Translations under genes and position numbers: made by a program
In this document: in pieces, positions 1-6,923 of the stretch
Position numbering within the stretch: the stretch's first letter is position 1
Layout: each line of letters begins with the position of its first letter
The notes under the pieces: generated by a model
Told to the model about the DNA's origin: nothing
Database searches by the model: none
What the model saw: only the letters and a program-made list of their open reading frames with translations
NCBI GenBank assembly: GCA_964384525.1
Contig: CAYLKO010000072.1
Coordinates: forward strand, 1 to 10,555
DNA: 10,555 nt
Source of the DNA: SHZI01 sp964384525
Lineage (GTDB): Bacteria > Pseudomonadota > Gammaproteobacteria > Steroidobacterales > GCA-2729495
Reading direction: 5' to 3'

Positions 1-14
1 ATCCAGGGTGTAGA

Positions 15-770
15 TCATGGTTGTCGGCCGGCCGTGCTGCCTTGACGGGCCACTGCCAGGGCAGCCTCTTGCACGGCTGCCGGGTCGCCGATGAATTCCC
101 GCGAGCGGGGCTGCAAGCCCGATTCGAAGGTGTAGACGATGGGAATGCCGGTCGGAATGTTGAATTCCAGGATCTCTGCATCGGACAGCCCGTCGAGCAT
201 CTTGACCAGCGCCCGCAGGCTGTTGCCATGAGCGGCCAGCAGCACGTTCTCTCCGCGCAGCAGGCGTGGCGCAACCTGGTCCTGCCAGAAGGGCCACACG
301 CGCGCGAGCGTGTCTTTGAGTGACTCTGTGCCCGGCAACCCGGGAATGCCGGCATAGCGCGGGTCATTGGCGGGATGGCGCTCGTCGCCCGCATCCAGAG
401 GCGGTGGGGCAATGTCGTAGCTGCGGCGCCAGATCTTCACCTGGGCATCACCATGCCTGGCGGCGGTTTCGGCCTTGTCCAGCCCTTGCAGGGCGCCATA
501 GTGGCGTTCATTGAGGCGCCACGTCCGTTCGACCGGCAGCCACATCAGATCCATTTCATCGAGCATCAGCCACAGCGTGCGGATGGCCCGCTTGAGGACC
601 GAGGTATAGGCAATGTCGAAACGGTATCCGAGCGACTTCAGTTGGGCCCCGGCCGTGCGCGCTTCGCGGCAGCCCTGCTCGGTGAGATCGACGTCGGTCC
701 AGCCGGTAAAGCGGTTGGCGAGATTCCATGTGCTCTGGCCGTGTCGGCAGAGAACCAGTTTGCCTGTCAT
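15..770 (-). CDS. gpmA: 2,3-bisphosphoglycerate-dependent phosphoglycerate mutase
   Basis: Cytosolic enzyme that interconverts 3- and 2-phosphoglycerate in glycolysis and gluconeogenesis through a phosphohistidine intermediate. The 251-residue product has the usual length of the family (about 250). Seen in the protein: the RHGQ motif with phospho-acceptor His10, the FTGWTDVDL stretch at 21-29, the SVLKRAI segment with Arg61, LNERHYGALQGL at 86-97 with Glu88 as likely acid/base, and AAHGNSLRAL with His181. I chose ATG at 770 over an in-frame TTG at 788 because GGAG (complement of 778-781) sits 7 nt upstream of the ATG and the conserved protein starts there. It lies 67 bp downstream of zapE on the same strand. 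A TAAAAT hexamer in the gap could give it its own promoter. Family assignment is secure. Confidence 0.96.
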   Translation of the reverse strand: MTGKLVLCRHGQSTWNLANRFTGWTDVDLTEQGCREARTAGAQLKSLGYRFDIAYTSVLKRAIRTLWLMLDEMDLMWLPVERTWRLNERHYGALQGLDKAETAARHGDAQVKIWRRSYDIAPPPLDAGDERHPANDPRYAGIPGLPGTESLKDTLARVWPFWQDQVAPRLLRGENVLLAAHGNSLRALVKMLDGLSDAEILEFNIPTGIPIVYTFESGLQPRSREFIGDPAAVQEAALAVARQGSTAGRQP

Positions 771-799
771 TCCCAAGCTCCGGGCCAAAAAGAGTGGAT

Positions 800-805
800 A
801 TTTTA
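800..805 (-). promoter_or_regulatory. Possible -10 element for gpmA
   Basis: On the minus strand TAAAAT (5 of 6 to TATAAT) lies about 30 nt upstream of the gpmA ATG, which would give a leader of roughly 20 nt. I see no good -35 hexamer at 16-18 bp spacing, so this is a weak candidate; gpmA may simply be read through from zapE. Confidence 0.3.
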
Positions 806-825
806 GTCGTTGTCGCCGAGGTTTC

Positions 826-840
826 TAGCAGGGGTTGCTA
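826..840 (-). other. Small hairpin at the zapE stop codon
   Basis: Read on the minus strand, TAGCA-ACCCC-TGCTA forms a perfect 5-bp stem with a 5-nt loop, and its first three bases are the zapE stop codon TAG. No U-tract follows, so it is not a convincing intrinsic terminator. It could slow read-through into gpmA or be chance. Confidence 0.25.
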
Positions 841-1959
841 CTGCAGATGTCCGGCGGCCAGATATTCGACTGATTGCATCTCGAGAAGCCGGCTCCGCGT
901 GCGTTCGAATTCCGGGCGCAGGCGCGTGCCGGAATAGATCCGGGCGATCGGCAGGGCGGCCGAGACGATCAGGTTGACCCGGCGGTCGTACAGCTCGTCC
1001 ACCAGCGCGATGAAGCGCCGGGCGGCATTTTCCCGGGTCGCGTCGAGGGAGGGTACCCCCGAAACCAGCACCGTCTGGAAGGAGCTGGCGATCTCGATGT
1101 AGTCCTCGGCGCTGCGCGGGCCTTCGCAGAGCGCGGAGAAATCGAACCAGACCACACCCACCGCCCGCCGGCGAACCGGAATCCGGCGGCCCAGGACATC
1201 GAGGTGGGTATCCACAATGCCGGGTCCGGAGGCCATCTGCTCGAAGTAGCGCTCCAGATCGGCATCAGCCGCCGCGCCCGGCGGCACCTGCCAGATGTCG
1301 GCGGTTTCCAGCACGCGCAGCCGGTAATCGGTCAGGCCATCGACATGCACCACCTCGGTGTGGCGCTCCAGCAGCTCGATGGCCGGCAGGAATTGCTGCC
1401 GCTGCAGACCGCCCCGGTAGAGATCCCGGGGAGCCGTATTCGAGGTTGCCACCAGCGTGACCCCGCGTTCCAGCAGTCCGGCGATGAAGCGCCCGAGCAG
1501 CATGGCGTCGGCAATATCCGCCACGAAGAATTCGTCGAAGCAGATCACGCGGGCCTCGCCGGCCAGTTCAGTGGCCACGATTGCCAGTGGATCCTGAACG
1601 TCGTGCAGCTCGGCGAGCCGGTTCTTGACGCGGCTCATGATGTGGTGAAAGTGGTAGCGCCGCTTGTCGGCGAAGGGCAGCGACTCGAAGAACAGGTCCA
1701 TCAGCAACGTCTTGCCGCGGCCGACGCCACCCCACAGGTAAGCCCCGCGAACCGGCGCCGTGACCGGCACCAGGGTCGGCGCCATGGTCTGCACCAGCGG
1801 CAGGATGCGGCCGAGCAGGCGTGGCAAACGGTGCGCAGTCGAGCGTGCCGTGAGTTCGGCGGCCACCCGGTCCAGAACCGCGATGGCACGCAACTGGGCT
1901 GGATCTTCGTTGAGGCTGCGCCCGGCGACACCGGCTTGATAGCGGGAGAGTAGCGGCAT
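838..1959 (-). CDS. zapE: Cell division ATPase ZapE (AFG1-like)
   Basis: AFG1/LACE1-family P-loop ATPase. E. coli ZapE binds the division ring, is needed under oxygen limitation and heat, and is membrane-associated. The 373-residue product matches the usual length (about 375). Seen: Walker A GGVGRGKT at 77-84 preceded by PVRGAYLWG, the HFHHIMSRV segment at 103-111, Walker B VICFDEFF at 138-145, a sensor-like LVATSN at 169-174, GLQRQQFLPAI at 184-193, and a C-terminal RRFIALVDELYDRRVNLIVSA block ending in LLEMQSVEYL, all typical of the family. The ATG at 1959 begins the conserved region (PLLSRYQ). The GGAGG further upstream (complement of 1981-1985) is 21 nt away, too far for a normal ribosome site, so the exact start is slightly uncertain. 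The frame stays open far upstream, but that extension is antisense to etfD and not coding. It diverges from etfD. Confidence 0.95.
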   Translation of the reverse strand: MPLLSRYQAGVAGRSLNEDPAQLRAIAVLDRVAAELTARSTAHRLPRLLGRILPLVQTMAPTLVPVTAPVRGAYLWGGVGRGKTLLMDLFFESLPFADKRRYHFHHIMSRVKNRLAELHDVQDPLAIVATELAGEARVICFDEFFVADIADAMLLGRFIAGLLERGVTLVATSNTAPRDLYRGGLQRQQFLPAIELLERHTEVVHVDGLTDYRLRVLETADIWQVPPGAAADADLERYFEQMASGPGIVDTHLDVLGRRIPVRRRAVGVVWFDFSALCEGPRSAEDYIEIASSFQTVLVSGVPSLDATRENAARRFIALVDELYDRRVNLIVSAALPIARIYSGTRLRPEFERTRSRLLEMQSVEYLAAGHLQ

Positions 1960-1984
1960 GAAGTGCTGAATGGCTGCGGGCCTC

Positions 1985-2020
1985 CAATCTACCGGTTTCC
2001 GATGGCAACACGGTAGACTG
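1985..2020. repeat. Inverted repeat in the zapE/etfD divergent promoter region
   Basis: The arms CAATCTACCG (1985-1994) and CGGTAGACTG (2011-2020) are inverted copies matching at 9 of 10 positions, separated by 16 bp. Each arm carries a -10-like hexamer reading outward: TAGATT on minus towards zapE and TAGACT (2014-2019) on plus towards etfD. The element is either a pair of mirror-image -10 boxes or an operator read by a dimeric regulator. Neither hexamer has a convincing -35 partner. Confidence 0.4.
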
Positions 2021-2025
2021 AAGTC

Positions 2026-3681
2026 ATGGAATCCGGGCGCGAATGCATGGAATTCGACGTCGTCATCGTCGGTGCGGGCCCGTGCGGGCTGGCCGCTGCG
2101 TGTCGCGTCCTGCAGCTGGCGGCGACAGCGGGCCGGGAGATTTCCGTCTGTGTCGTGGAGAAGGGCGCCGAGATCGGCGCCCATATCCTGTCGGGCGCCG
2201 TGCTGGAGCCGGCAGCACTCACCGAGCTGTTTTCGGACTGGCGTGAACGCGGCGCACCGGTGCATACCGGCGTTTCGGCCGATGAATTTCTGTGGCTGCG
2301 CGATACCAGGGCGAGCCTGCGCGTACCGGCTCTGCTGATTCCCCGGCCGATGCGCAACCACGGCAACTACATCATCAGCCTCGGCAGGCTCTGCCAGTGG
2401 CTGGGCGGGCAGGCGGAGGCGCTGGGCGCCAACCTGTTTCCGGGTTTTGTAGCGACCAGCGTCCTGCAGGAGCACGGGCGGGTGGTTGGCGTGCTGACCG
2501 GCGACATGGGTCGTGCCGCGGATGGCCACGAAAAAGCCGGTTTTCAGCCTGGTTATGAGCTGCGTGGCAAGTACACGATCTTTGCGGAAGGTTGTCGCGG
2601 CAGTCTGGGCGAAGCCCTGATGGAGCAGTTCGATCTGCGGAAAGACTGCGATCCGCAGCACTACGGCATCGGGCTGAAGGAAATCTGGACGATCGATCCG
2701 GCGAAGCACCGCGAGGGCGCCGTGACGCACACCCTCGGCTGGCCGCTCGATGCCGGCACCGAGGGTGGCGGGTTCGTGTACCACGCCGCCAATCACCAGG
2801 TTTTTCTCGGCCTGATCGTTGCCCTGAACTACCGCAATCCGCATCTGAATCCTTTTCAGGAATTCCAGCGCTGGAAGCAGCATCCGGTGATCCGCACGCT
2901 GCTCGAGGGCGGGCAGCGCGTGAGTTATGGCGCGCGGGCCGTCAACAAGGGGGGCTTGCAGTCCCTGCCGAAGCTGGTGTTTCCCGGTGGTCTGCTGGCG
3001 GGTTGCGATGCCGGCTTTCTGAACGGGGCGAAGATCAAGGGGACCCACACGGCCATCAAGACCGGCATGCTGGCGGCAGAAGCTGTAGTCGAGGCGCTGG
3101 TCCAGGGTGACGCCGCCCCGGCGGTGCTCGACGGATTCGAAACTGCCGTGCGCAATTCCTGGGTCTGGCAGGAGCTCCACACCGCCCGGAATTTCGGGCC
3201 AGCCCAGAAAAAATTCGGCCTGTGGCTGGGGAGCGCTTTCACCTGGCTCGACCAGAACATCTTCGGGGGCCGGCTGCCATTCACCCTGCACAGCCGTGCC
3301 GCCGATCGTGAGGGCCTCAAGCTGGCCAGCGAAGCGACCCCCATCGTGTATGACAAACCGGATGGCCGGATCTGCTTTGACCTGCTGTCATCGGTTTTTC
3401 TGTCCAGCACCAATCACGAGGAAGACCAGCCCTGCCACCTGCGCCTCACGGATCCGTCGGTGCCGATCGATCACAACCTGCCGCTCTACGACGAGCCGGC
3501 GCAGCGCTACTGTCCGGCCGGCGTCTATGAGGTTGTACGGCAGGACGATGGCAGTGCGCGCTTCCAGATCAATGCCCAGAACTGCGTCCACTGCAAGACC
3601 TGCGACATCAAGGATCCCGCGGACAACATCCGCTGGACGCCGCCTGAAGGCGGCGGCGGACCCAACTACTCCGGCATGTAG
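2026..3681 (+). CDS. etfD: Electron transfer flavoprotein-ubiquinone oxidoreductase (ETF-QO)
   Basis: Inner-membrane-associated flavo-iron-sulfur protein that takes electrons from reduced ETF, loaded by acyl-CoA and other dehydrogenases, and passes them to ubiquinone. The 551 residues match bacterial ETF-QO. Seen: the FAD-binding VVIVGAGPCGLAAA at 12-25, VVEKGAEIGAHILSGAV, NYIISLGRLCQWL, the FAEGCRG and HYGIGLKEIW blocks, GGLLAGCDAGFLNGAKIKGTHTA with its quinone-site-like character, and a C-terminal 4Fe-4S domain (CPAGVYEV, then NCVHCKTCDIKDP and RWTPPEGGGGPNY). The GAGPCG loop has Cys20 where Ala is usual. ATG at 2026 gives MESGRECMEFDV, resembling homologous N-termini; a second ATG is at 2047. 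Neither start has a clear Shine-Dalgarno, and a -10-like TAGACT ends 6 nt before the first. It is convergent with the thiolase. The etfA and etfB genes are not in the window. Confidence 0.95.
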   Translation: MESGRECMEFDVVIVGAGPCGLAAACRVLQLAATAGREISVCVVEKGAEIGAHILSGAVLEPAALTELFSDWRERGAPVHTGVSADEFLWLRDTRASLRVPALLIPRPMRNHGNYIISLGRLCQWLGGQAEALGANLFPGFVATSVLQEHGRVVGVLTGDMGRAADGHEKAGFQPGYELRGKYTIFAEGCRGSLGEALMEQFDLRKDCDPQHYGIGLKEIWTIDPAKHREGAVTHTLGWPLDAGTEGGGFVYHAANHQVFLGLIVALNYRNPHLNPFQEFQRWKQHPVIRTLLEGGQRVSYGARAVNKGGLQSLPKLVFPGGLLAGCDAGFLNGAKIKGTHTAIKTGMLAAEAVVEALVQGDAAPAVLDGFETAVRNSWVWQELHTARNFGPAQKKFGLWLGSAFTWLDQNIFGGRLPFTLHSRAADREGLKLASEATPIVYDKPDGRICFDLLSSVFLSSTNHEEDQPCHLRLTDPSVPIDHNLPLYDEPAQRYCPAGVYEVVRQDDGSARFQINAQNCVHCKTCDIKDPADNIRWTPPEGGGGPNYSGM

Positions 3682-3686
3682 TCCGG

Positions 3687-3728
3687 AGGCTTGCGGCTGG
3701 ACACCTGCAGCCGGCCACCTGCAGCTGG
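3687..3728. repeat. Degenerate tandem 14-mer between etfD and thiolase stops
   Basis: The blocks 3701-3714 and 3715-3728 are adjacent 14-mers matching at 12 of 14 positions, sharing CACCTGCAGC. The preceding block 3687-3700 matches the last at 9 of 14 and may be a decayed third copy. The array fills almost all of the 47-bp convergent gap and abuts the thiolase stop codon. Two hairpins are possible: CGGCTG (3694-3699) with CAGCCG (3708-3713), and the two CTGCAG copies (3705-3710 with 3719-3724), each with an 8-nt loop. No T-tract follows on either strand, so a terminator role is only a guess. Confidence 0.5.
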
Positions 3729-4910
3729 TTAGAGCAGTTCGATGGCCGTGGCGATGGCCTCGCCGCCGCCGATGCACGCGCTGGCGACGCCACGACGGCC
3801 GCCGTGCTGCCGGAGTGCATGGATCAGCGTCACCAGCAATCGCGTGCCGGTTGCGCCGATGGGATGGCCGAGCGCACAGGCGCCACCATTGACGTTCAGG
3901 CGCTTGCGGTCGATGCCGATGTCGCGCATGGCGGCCATCGAGACACAGGCAAAAGCCTCGTTCACCTCGAACAGATCGACATCAGCCACTTTCCAGTCGC
4001 TGGCTGCCAGCAGTTTCGTGATCGCCGGGCCGGGTGCCGTGGTGAACCACTCCGGCTCCTGGGCGTGGCTCACCTGCGCCACGATGCGTGCAAGTGGCTT
4101 GAGTCCGCGTCGGGCGGCCTCTTTGCCGCTCATCAGGATCACGGCCGCGGCCCCATCGGAGATCGAGGAGGAGGAGGCTGCCGTGATGGTGCCGTCACTG
4201 GCGAAGGCCGGCCGCATCGTCGGCACACGCGCCAGATTGCAGCGCCCGGGCTCTTCATCCACGCTGACCACGGTTTCACCGGCACGGGACTTGACCGTCA
4301 CCGGCGCGATCTCGTCACCAAAGGCGCCGGCGCGTGCCGCCTCGAGGGCGCGTTCGACCGATTCAATGGTGAAGGCATCCTGATCAGCCCGGGTAAAGCC
4401 GTAACGCCGGGCCGTTGCTTCACCGAAATAGCCCATCATGTTGCCGTCGTAGGGGTTTTGCAGGCCGTCGTAAAACATGTGATCCAGGACTTCCTGGTGG
4501 CCCATCCGGTAACCCTTGCGGGCGTTGGGCAGCAGATACGGCGCGTTGCTCATTGATTCCATGCCGCCGGCCAGGACGGTGGCAGCGGCGCCGGCCCGGA
4601 TCAGGTTGGTGCCGATATGCACCGTCTTCATGCCGGAGCCACAGACCTTGTTGATGGTGGTCGTCGGCACGGACACCGGCAGTCCGGCGGCGAGGCTCGC
4701 CTGCCGGGCCGGTGCCTGGCCAAGACCAGCCTGCAGGACACAGCCGATCAGGGCTTCGTCGATCTCGGCCGGGGCCACGGCGGCGTCGCTGAGGCAGGCG
4801 CGGGCGGCCACGGCAAAGAGTTCCGGGGCCGAAAGGGTCTCGAGAGTGCCCTGGAATGAACCGATCGCAGTGCGGCGGGCAGCAACAAAAACAACAGAAT
4901 CCGTGGACAA
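3729..4910 (-). CDS. Acetyl-CoA acetyltransferase / thiolase
   Basis: Thiolase-fold enzyme that joins two acetyl-CoA into acetoacetyl-CoA or runs the reverse cleavage. The 393 residues are typical of the acetyl-CoA acetyltransferase family. Seen: nucleophile Cys90 in NKVCGSGMK, the GGMESMSNAPYLL stretch at 115-127, NEAF at 317-320, His349 in GGACALGHPIGATG, and Cys379 in ASACIGGGEA, so all catalytic positions are present. The frame has no suitable ATG. The start is TTG at 4910, supported by GGAG (complement of 4918-4921) 7 nt upstream and by the family N-terminus (VVFVAARRTAIGSFQGTL). A promoter-like pair lies upstream. It follows the acyltransferase gene after 88 bp and is convergent with etfD. 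Whether it serves beta-oxidation, ketone-body use or polyhydroxybutyrate synthesis cannot be told here; no phaB or phaC is nearby. Confidence 0.93.
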   Translation of the reverse strand: MSTDSVVFVAARRTAIGSFQGTLETLSAPELFAVAARACLSDAAVAPAEIDEALIGCVLQAGLGQAPARQASLAAGLPVSVPTTTINKVCGSGMKTVHIGTNLIRAGAAATVLAGGMESMSNAPYLLPNARKGYRMGHQEVLDHMFYDGLQNPYDGNMMGYFGEATARRYGFTRADQDAFTIESVERALEAARAGAFGDEIAPVTVKSRAGETVVSVDEEPGRCNLARVPTMRPAFASDGTITAASSSSISDGAAAVILMSGKEAARRGLKPLARIVAQVSHAQEPEWFTTAPGPAITKLLAASDWKVADVDLFEVNEAFACVSMAAMRDIGIDRKRLNVNGGACALGHPIGATGTRLLVTLIHALRQHGGRRGVASACIGGGEAIATAIELL

Positions 4911-4950
4911 ATGAGCTCTCCAGACAACGATGTAGCGATCAGAGCACTGG

Positions 4951-4979
4951 ATTATGCGGTGCAAAAAGCGAGCCGCCAA
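4951..4979 (-). promoter_or_regulatory. Probable sigma-70 promoter of the thiolase gene
   Basis: On the minus strand TTGGCG (complement of 4974-4979, 4 of 6 to TTGACA) and CATAAT (complement of 4951-4956, 5 of 6 to TATAAT) are separated by 17 bp. Transcription would begin near 4944, giving a leader of about 34 nt that contains the GGAG ribosome site before the TTG start. This suggests that the thiolase can be transcribed independently of the acyltransferase upstream. Confidence 0.5.
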
Positions 4980-4998
4980 GTCGGGCAAGCCGCAGAAT

Positions 4999-5739
4999 TT
5001 ACCTGCCCCGCAGATCCGGCTCGTCGAGGCTGGCAAGGATGCTGCACCGCACTTCCTCGATCAGCCGGTCGCCGGAAGTGGCGTCAGCCGGTCGCAGCGG
5101 TGGCTTGACGATGACTTCCAAGTGTCCTGGTCGTGGCAGCCAGCGCGATGCCGGCAGCATCTGCCGGCTGCCCCGAATGATGACCGGCACGATGGGCAGT
5201 CCGCCGCGGCGGGCGGCTGCAAACGCCCCGTTATGGAAACGCCGCAGGCCAGGTTCCTGGTGGAACGTGCCTTCGGGGAAAAAGGCCAGGGATTCATGGG
5301 CGCTGGCCTTCTGCAGCAGACGGCGCGCATCTGCAGCACTGCGGTTTGTGTCGTTTCGTTCAACGAATTCCGAACCGATGCGCCGCAGAAAGTAGTGCGC
5401 GAGCGGTACCCGGGTCATTTCCCGCTTGATGACGAACCCGAAGCGCGGTGGCAATGCGGCAGTCAGGATCGGACCGTCCAGGTAGCTCGCATGGTTGGCG
5501 ACGATAATGCAGGGTTCAGATGGAATGTGGCTTAGTCCGCGGATCGTCAGCCCGATCCCCGGTACGCTGAACAGAATGCGGGCGGCGCGGCGCACGATGC
5601 GCCGCCGGGTCGGCAAGCCCGGCGTCGCGACCAGAACGACCAGGGTTGTCAGGCTGACTGCCGTGAATATGCCGCCGGCGTAAGCGCCGAACAGGCCATT
5701 GCCCAGGCTGTTACCCAAGCGTTTGAACAGGTGCTGCAT
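4999..5739 (-). CDS. plsC: 1-acyl-sn-glycerol-3-phosphate acyltransferase (PlsC family)
   Basis: Membrane-bound acyltransferase of the PlsC/LPLAT family, expected to acylate lysophosphatidic acid to phosphatidic acid in phospholipid synthesis. The 246 residues match the usual size. Seen: a hydrophobic segment at about 20-40 (AYAGGIFTAVSLTTLVVLVA) likely to anchor it in the inner membrane, the catalytic NHASYLD (NHx4D) at 82-88, a KREM segment at 105-108, substrate-binding FPEGTF at 154-159, FHNGAF at 168-173, and IVPVIIRGS at 183-191. The ATG at 5739 precedes a normal N-terminus; only a weak AGG is close upstream. It diverges from xerD over an AT-rich 119 bp and precedes the thiolase. Paralogs with other lysophospholipid specificities exist, so the exact substrate is inferred. 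Confidence 0.88.
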   Translation of the reverse strand: MQHLFKRLGNSLGNGLFGAYAGGIFTAVSLTTLVVLVATPGLPTRRRIVRRAARILFSVPGIGLTIRGLSHIPSEPCIIVANHASYLDGPILTAALPPRFGFVIKREMTRVPLAHYFLRRIGSEFVERNDTNRSAADARRLLQKASAHESLAFFPEGTFHQEPGLRRFHNGAFAAARRGGLPIVPVIIRGSRQMLPASRWLPRPGHLEVIVKPPLRPADATSGDRLIEEVRCSILASLDEPDLRGR

Positions 5740-5783
5740 CGCCTATTTAGTTAAATCGTAAGCTTATGTAATTCATCATAATT

Positions 5784-5799
5784 TGTGAGTGTGATCACG
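5784..5799. promoter_or_regulatory. CRP/Vfr-like binding site
   Basis: TGTGA at 5784-5788, a 6-bp spacer and TCACG at 5795-5799 match the CRP consensus TGTGA-N6-TCACA at 9 of 10 defined positions. The site is in the plsC/xerD divergent region. Its centre (about 5791.5) is close to 41 bp upstream of the start implied by a CATACT hexamer at 5821-5826 facing xerD, the spacing of a class II CRP-activated promoter, where no -35 box is needed. For plsC the same site would cover the core promoter. Confidence 0.45.
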
Positions 5800-5820
5800 C
5801 CGGCAAAATACTGCCGTCTG

Positions 5821-5826
5821 CATACT
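5821..5826 (+). promoter_or_regulatory. Possible -10 element for xerD
   Basis: CATACT (4 of 6 to TATAAT) lies 32 bp before the xerD ATG and has no recognisable -35 partner. It is placed correctly relative to the CRP-like dyad for activator-dependent transcription starting near 5833. On its own it is weak evidence. Confidence 0.3.
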
Positions 5827-5858
5827 GACCACTGCCCAGAAACCGGACAGAACCCCTG

Positions 5859-6797
5859 ATGTCACCTGCGTCCGTCACCCGCGCTGCAAGCGCCAGCTCG
5901 ACCCCGGCCTCCACCGAGGGAATCATCGACAAGTTTCTCGATGCCATCTGGATGGAGCGCGGGTTGTCGGCCAATACCCTGGGTGCTTATCGCGCTGACT
6001 TGATGGCATTGCAACGCTGGCTGGCCCAACGCGATACCAGCCTGATCTTTTCGACGCGCAGTGATCTGCTGGCTTTCATCGCCAACCGGGCGAAGGAGGG
6101 CGCCAAGCCCCGCTCCACGGCCCGACAATTGTCCAGCTTCCGCCGTTTTTATCGCTTTCTCCTTCGTGAAGGCATGATTCAGGAAGATCCCACCGTCAAG
6201 ATCGACATGCCGAAGATCGGCCGGTCGCTGCCGAAGTCTCTCACGGAATCCGAGGTGGAATCGCTGCTGTCCGCGCCCGAAATATCCGACCCACTCGGCC
6301 ATCGGGACCGCGCCATGCTCGAGGTGCTGTATGCCACGGGGCTGCGGGTCTCGGAGCTGATCAATCTGAAACAGAGCCAGGTCAATCTGAATCAGGGCGT
6401 GCTGCGGATCCGTGGCAAAGGCGATCGCGAGCGGCTCATCCCCCTGGGGGAGGAATCCCAACGGTGGGTGCGCGAGTTCATGACCGGCCCGCGGATCGAG
6501 ATCCTGCTGGAACGTCAGAGTGAATATCTGTTTCCCACGCGTCGTGGCGACCACATGACGCGCCAGGCCTTCTGGCACATCATCAAGCGCTATGCGAAGA
6601 AAGCCGATATCGTCGGCAAGCTGTCACCACACACCCTGCGCCATGCCTTCGCCACCCACCTCCTGAACAACGGCGCCGCCCTGCGCGTCGTCCAGATGCT
6701 GCTGGGCCACAGCGCCCTGTCTACAACCCAGATCTACACGCATGTGGCCCGTGAACGCATGAAGGAAATGCACGCCCAGCACCATCCGCGCGGCTGA
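5859..6797 (+). CDS. xerD: Site-specific tyrosine recombinase XerD
   Basis: Tyrosine recombinase that with XerC resolves chromosome dimers at dif, under FtsK control at the septum. Seen in order: a SAM-like core-binding domain at about 20-105 (IIDKFLDAIWMERGLSANTL), then the catalytic domain with Arg163 in ATGLRVSEL, Lys187 in RGKGDRERLIPLG, His258 and Arg261 in HTLRHAFATHLLNNGA, His284 in LLGHSALSTTQIYTH, and nucleophile Tyr293. The whole catalytic set is intact. The ending (HVARERMKEMHAQHHPRG) is that of XerD rather than an integrase. The 312 residues are about 14 more than E. coli XerD, from an Ala/Ser/Thr-rich N-terminal extension. ATG at 5859 is the only reasonable start, although its ribosome site is weak (GGA at 5845-5847). 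dsbC follows, a pairing seen in many gammaproteobacteria. Confidence 0.95.
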   Translation: MSPASVTRAASASSTPASTEGIIDKFLDAIWMERGLSANTLGAYRADLMALQRWLAQRDTSLIFSTRSDLLAFIANRAKEGAKPRSTARQLSSFRRFYRFLLREGMIQEDPTVKIDMPKIGRSLPKSLTESEVESLLSAPEISDPLGHRDRAMLEVLYATGLRVSELINLKQSQVNLNQGVLRIRGKGDRERLIPLGEESQRWVREFMTGPRIEILLERQSEYLFPTRRGDHMTRQAFWHIIKRYAKKADIVGKLSPHTLRHAFATHLLNNGAALRVVQMLLGHSALSTTQIYTHVARERMKEMHAQHHPRG

Positions 6798-6850
6798 GCA
6801 ACGCGGCTTCTGATCGACAGTCGCGGCTGCCCGGCACCGTGAGCCGGCCA

Positions 6851-6859
6851 TGCTAAAAT
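6851..6859 (+). promoter_or_regulatory. Extended -10 promoter candidate for dsbC
   Basis: TGCTAAAAT contains the TG dinucleotide plus a -10 hexamer TAAAAT (5 of 6) with the one-base gap of an extended -10 element. No good -35 is visible, which this promoter class tolerates. It is 54 bp past the xerD stop and would produce a leader of nearly 120 nt before dsbC, carrying the U-tract hairpin described separately. Confidence 0.4.
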
Positions 6860-6923
6860 TTTCCACCTGTCAGGAATCGAGCCTGCCGGGAACTGACATG
6901 CCGGCCCCGTGGAACTTGGGCGC

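Noticed and set aside
874..1953. Plus-strand open frame of about 359 codons opposite zapE
   Set aside because: It mirrors the coding frame of a clearly conserved ATPase, has no start signal, and the peptide shows no recognisable domain.
1960..3291. Long open frame on the minus strand continuing the zapE frame upstream across etfD
   Set aside because: It is antisense to etfD, whose protein is fully recognisable. The translated extension resembles no family I know. High-GC codon bias leaves such antisense frames open.
2047..3681. Second ATG at 2047 as the etfD start
   Set aside because: The MESGREC-MEFDV N-terminus from 2026 resembles known ETF-QO proteins, and 2047 has no better ribosome site. 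Kept only as an alternative.
5862..6578. Minus-strand open frame opposite xerD
   Set aside because: XerD has every catalytic residue in the plus frame. The opposite frame has no recognisable motif.
6831..6847. CCGGC/GCCGG hairpin after xerD as its terminator
   Set aside because: Only 5 bp with a 7-nt loop and no U-tract. GCCGG words are frequent in this GC-rich DNA, and the hairpin at 6924-6972 is a better candidate.
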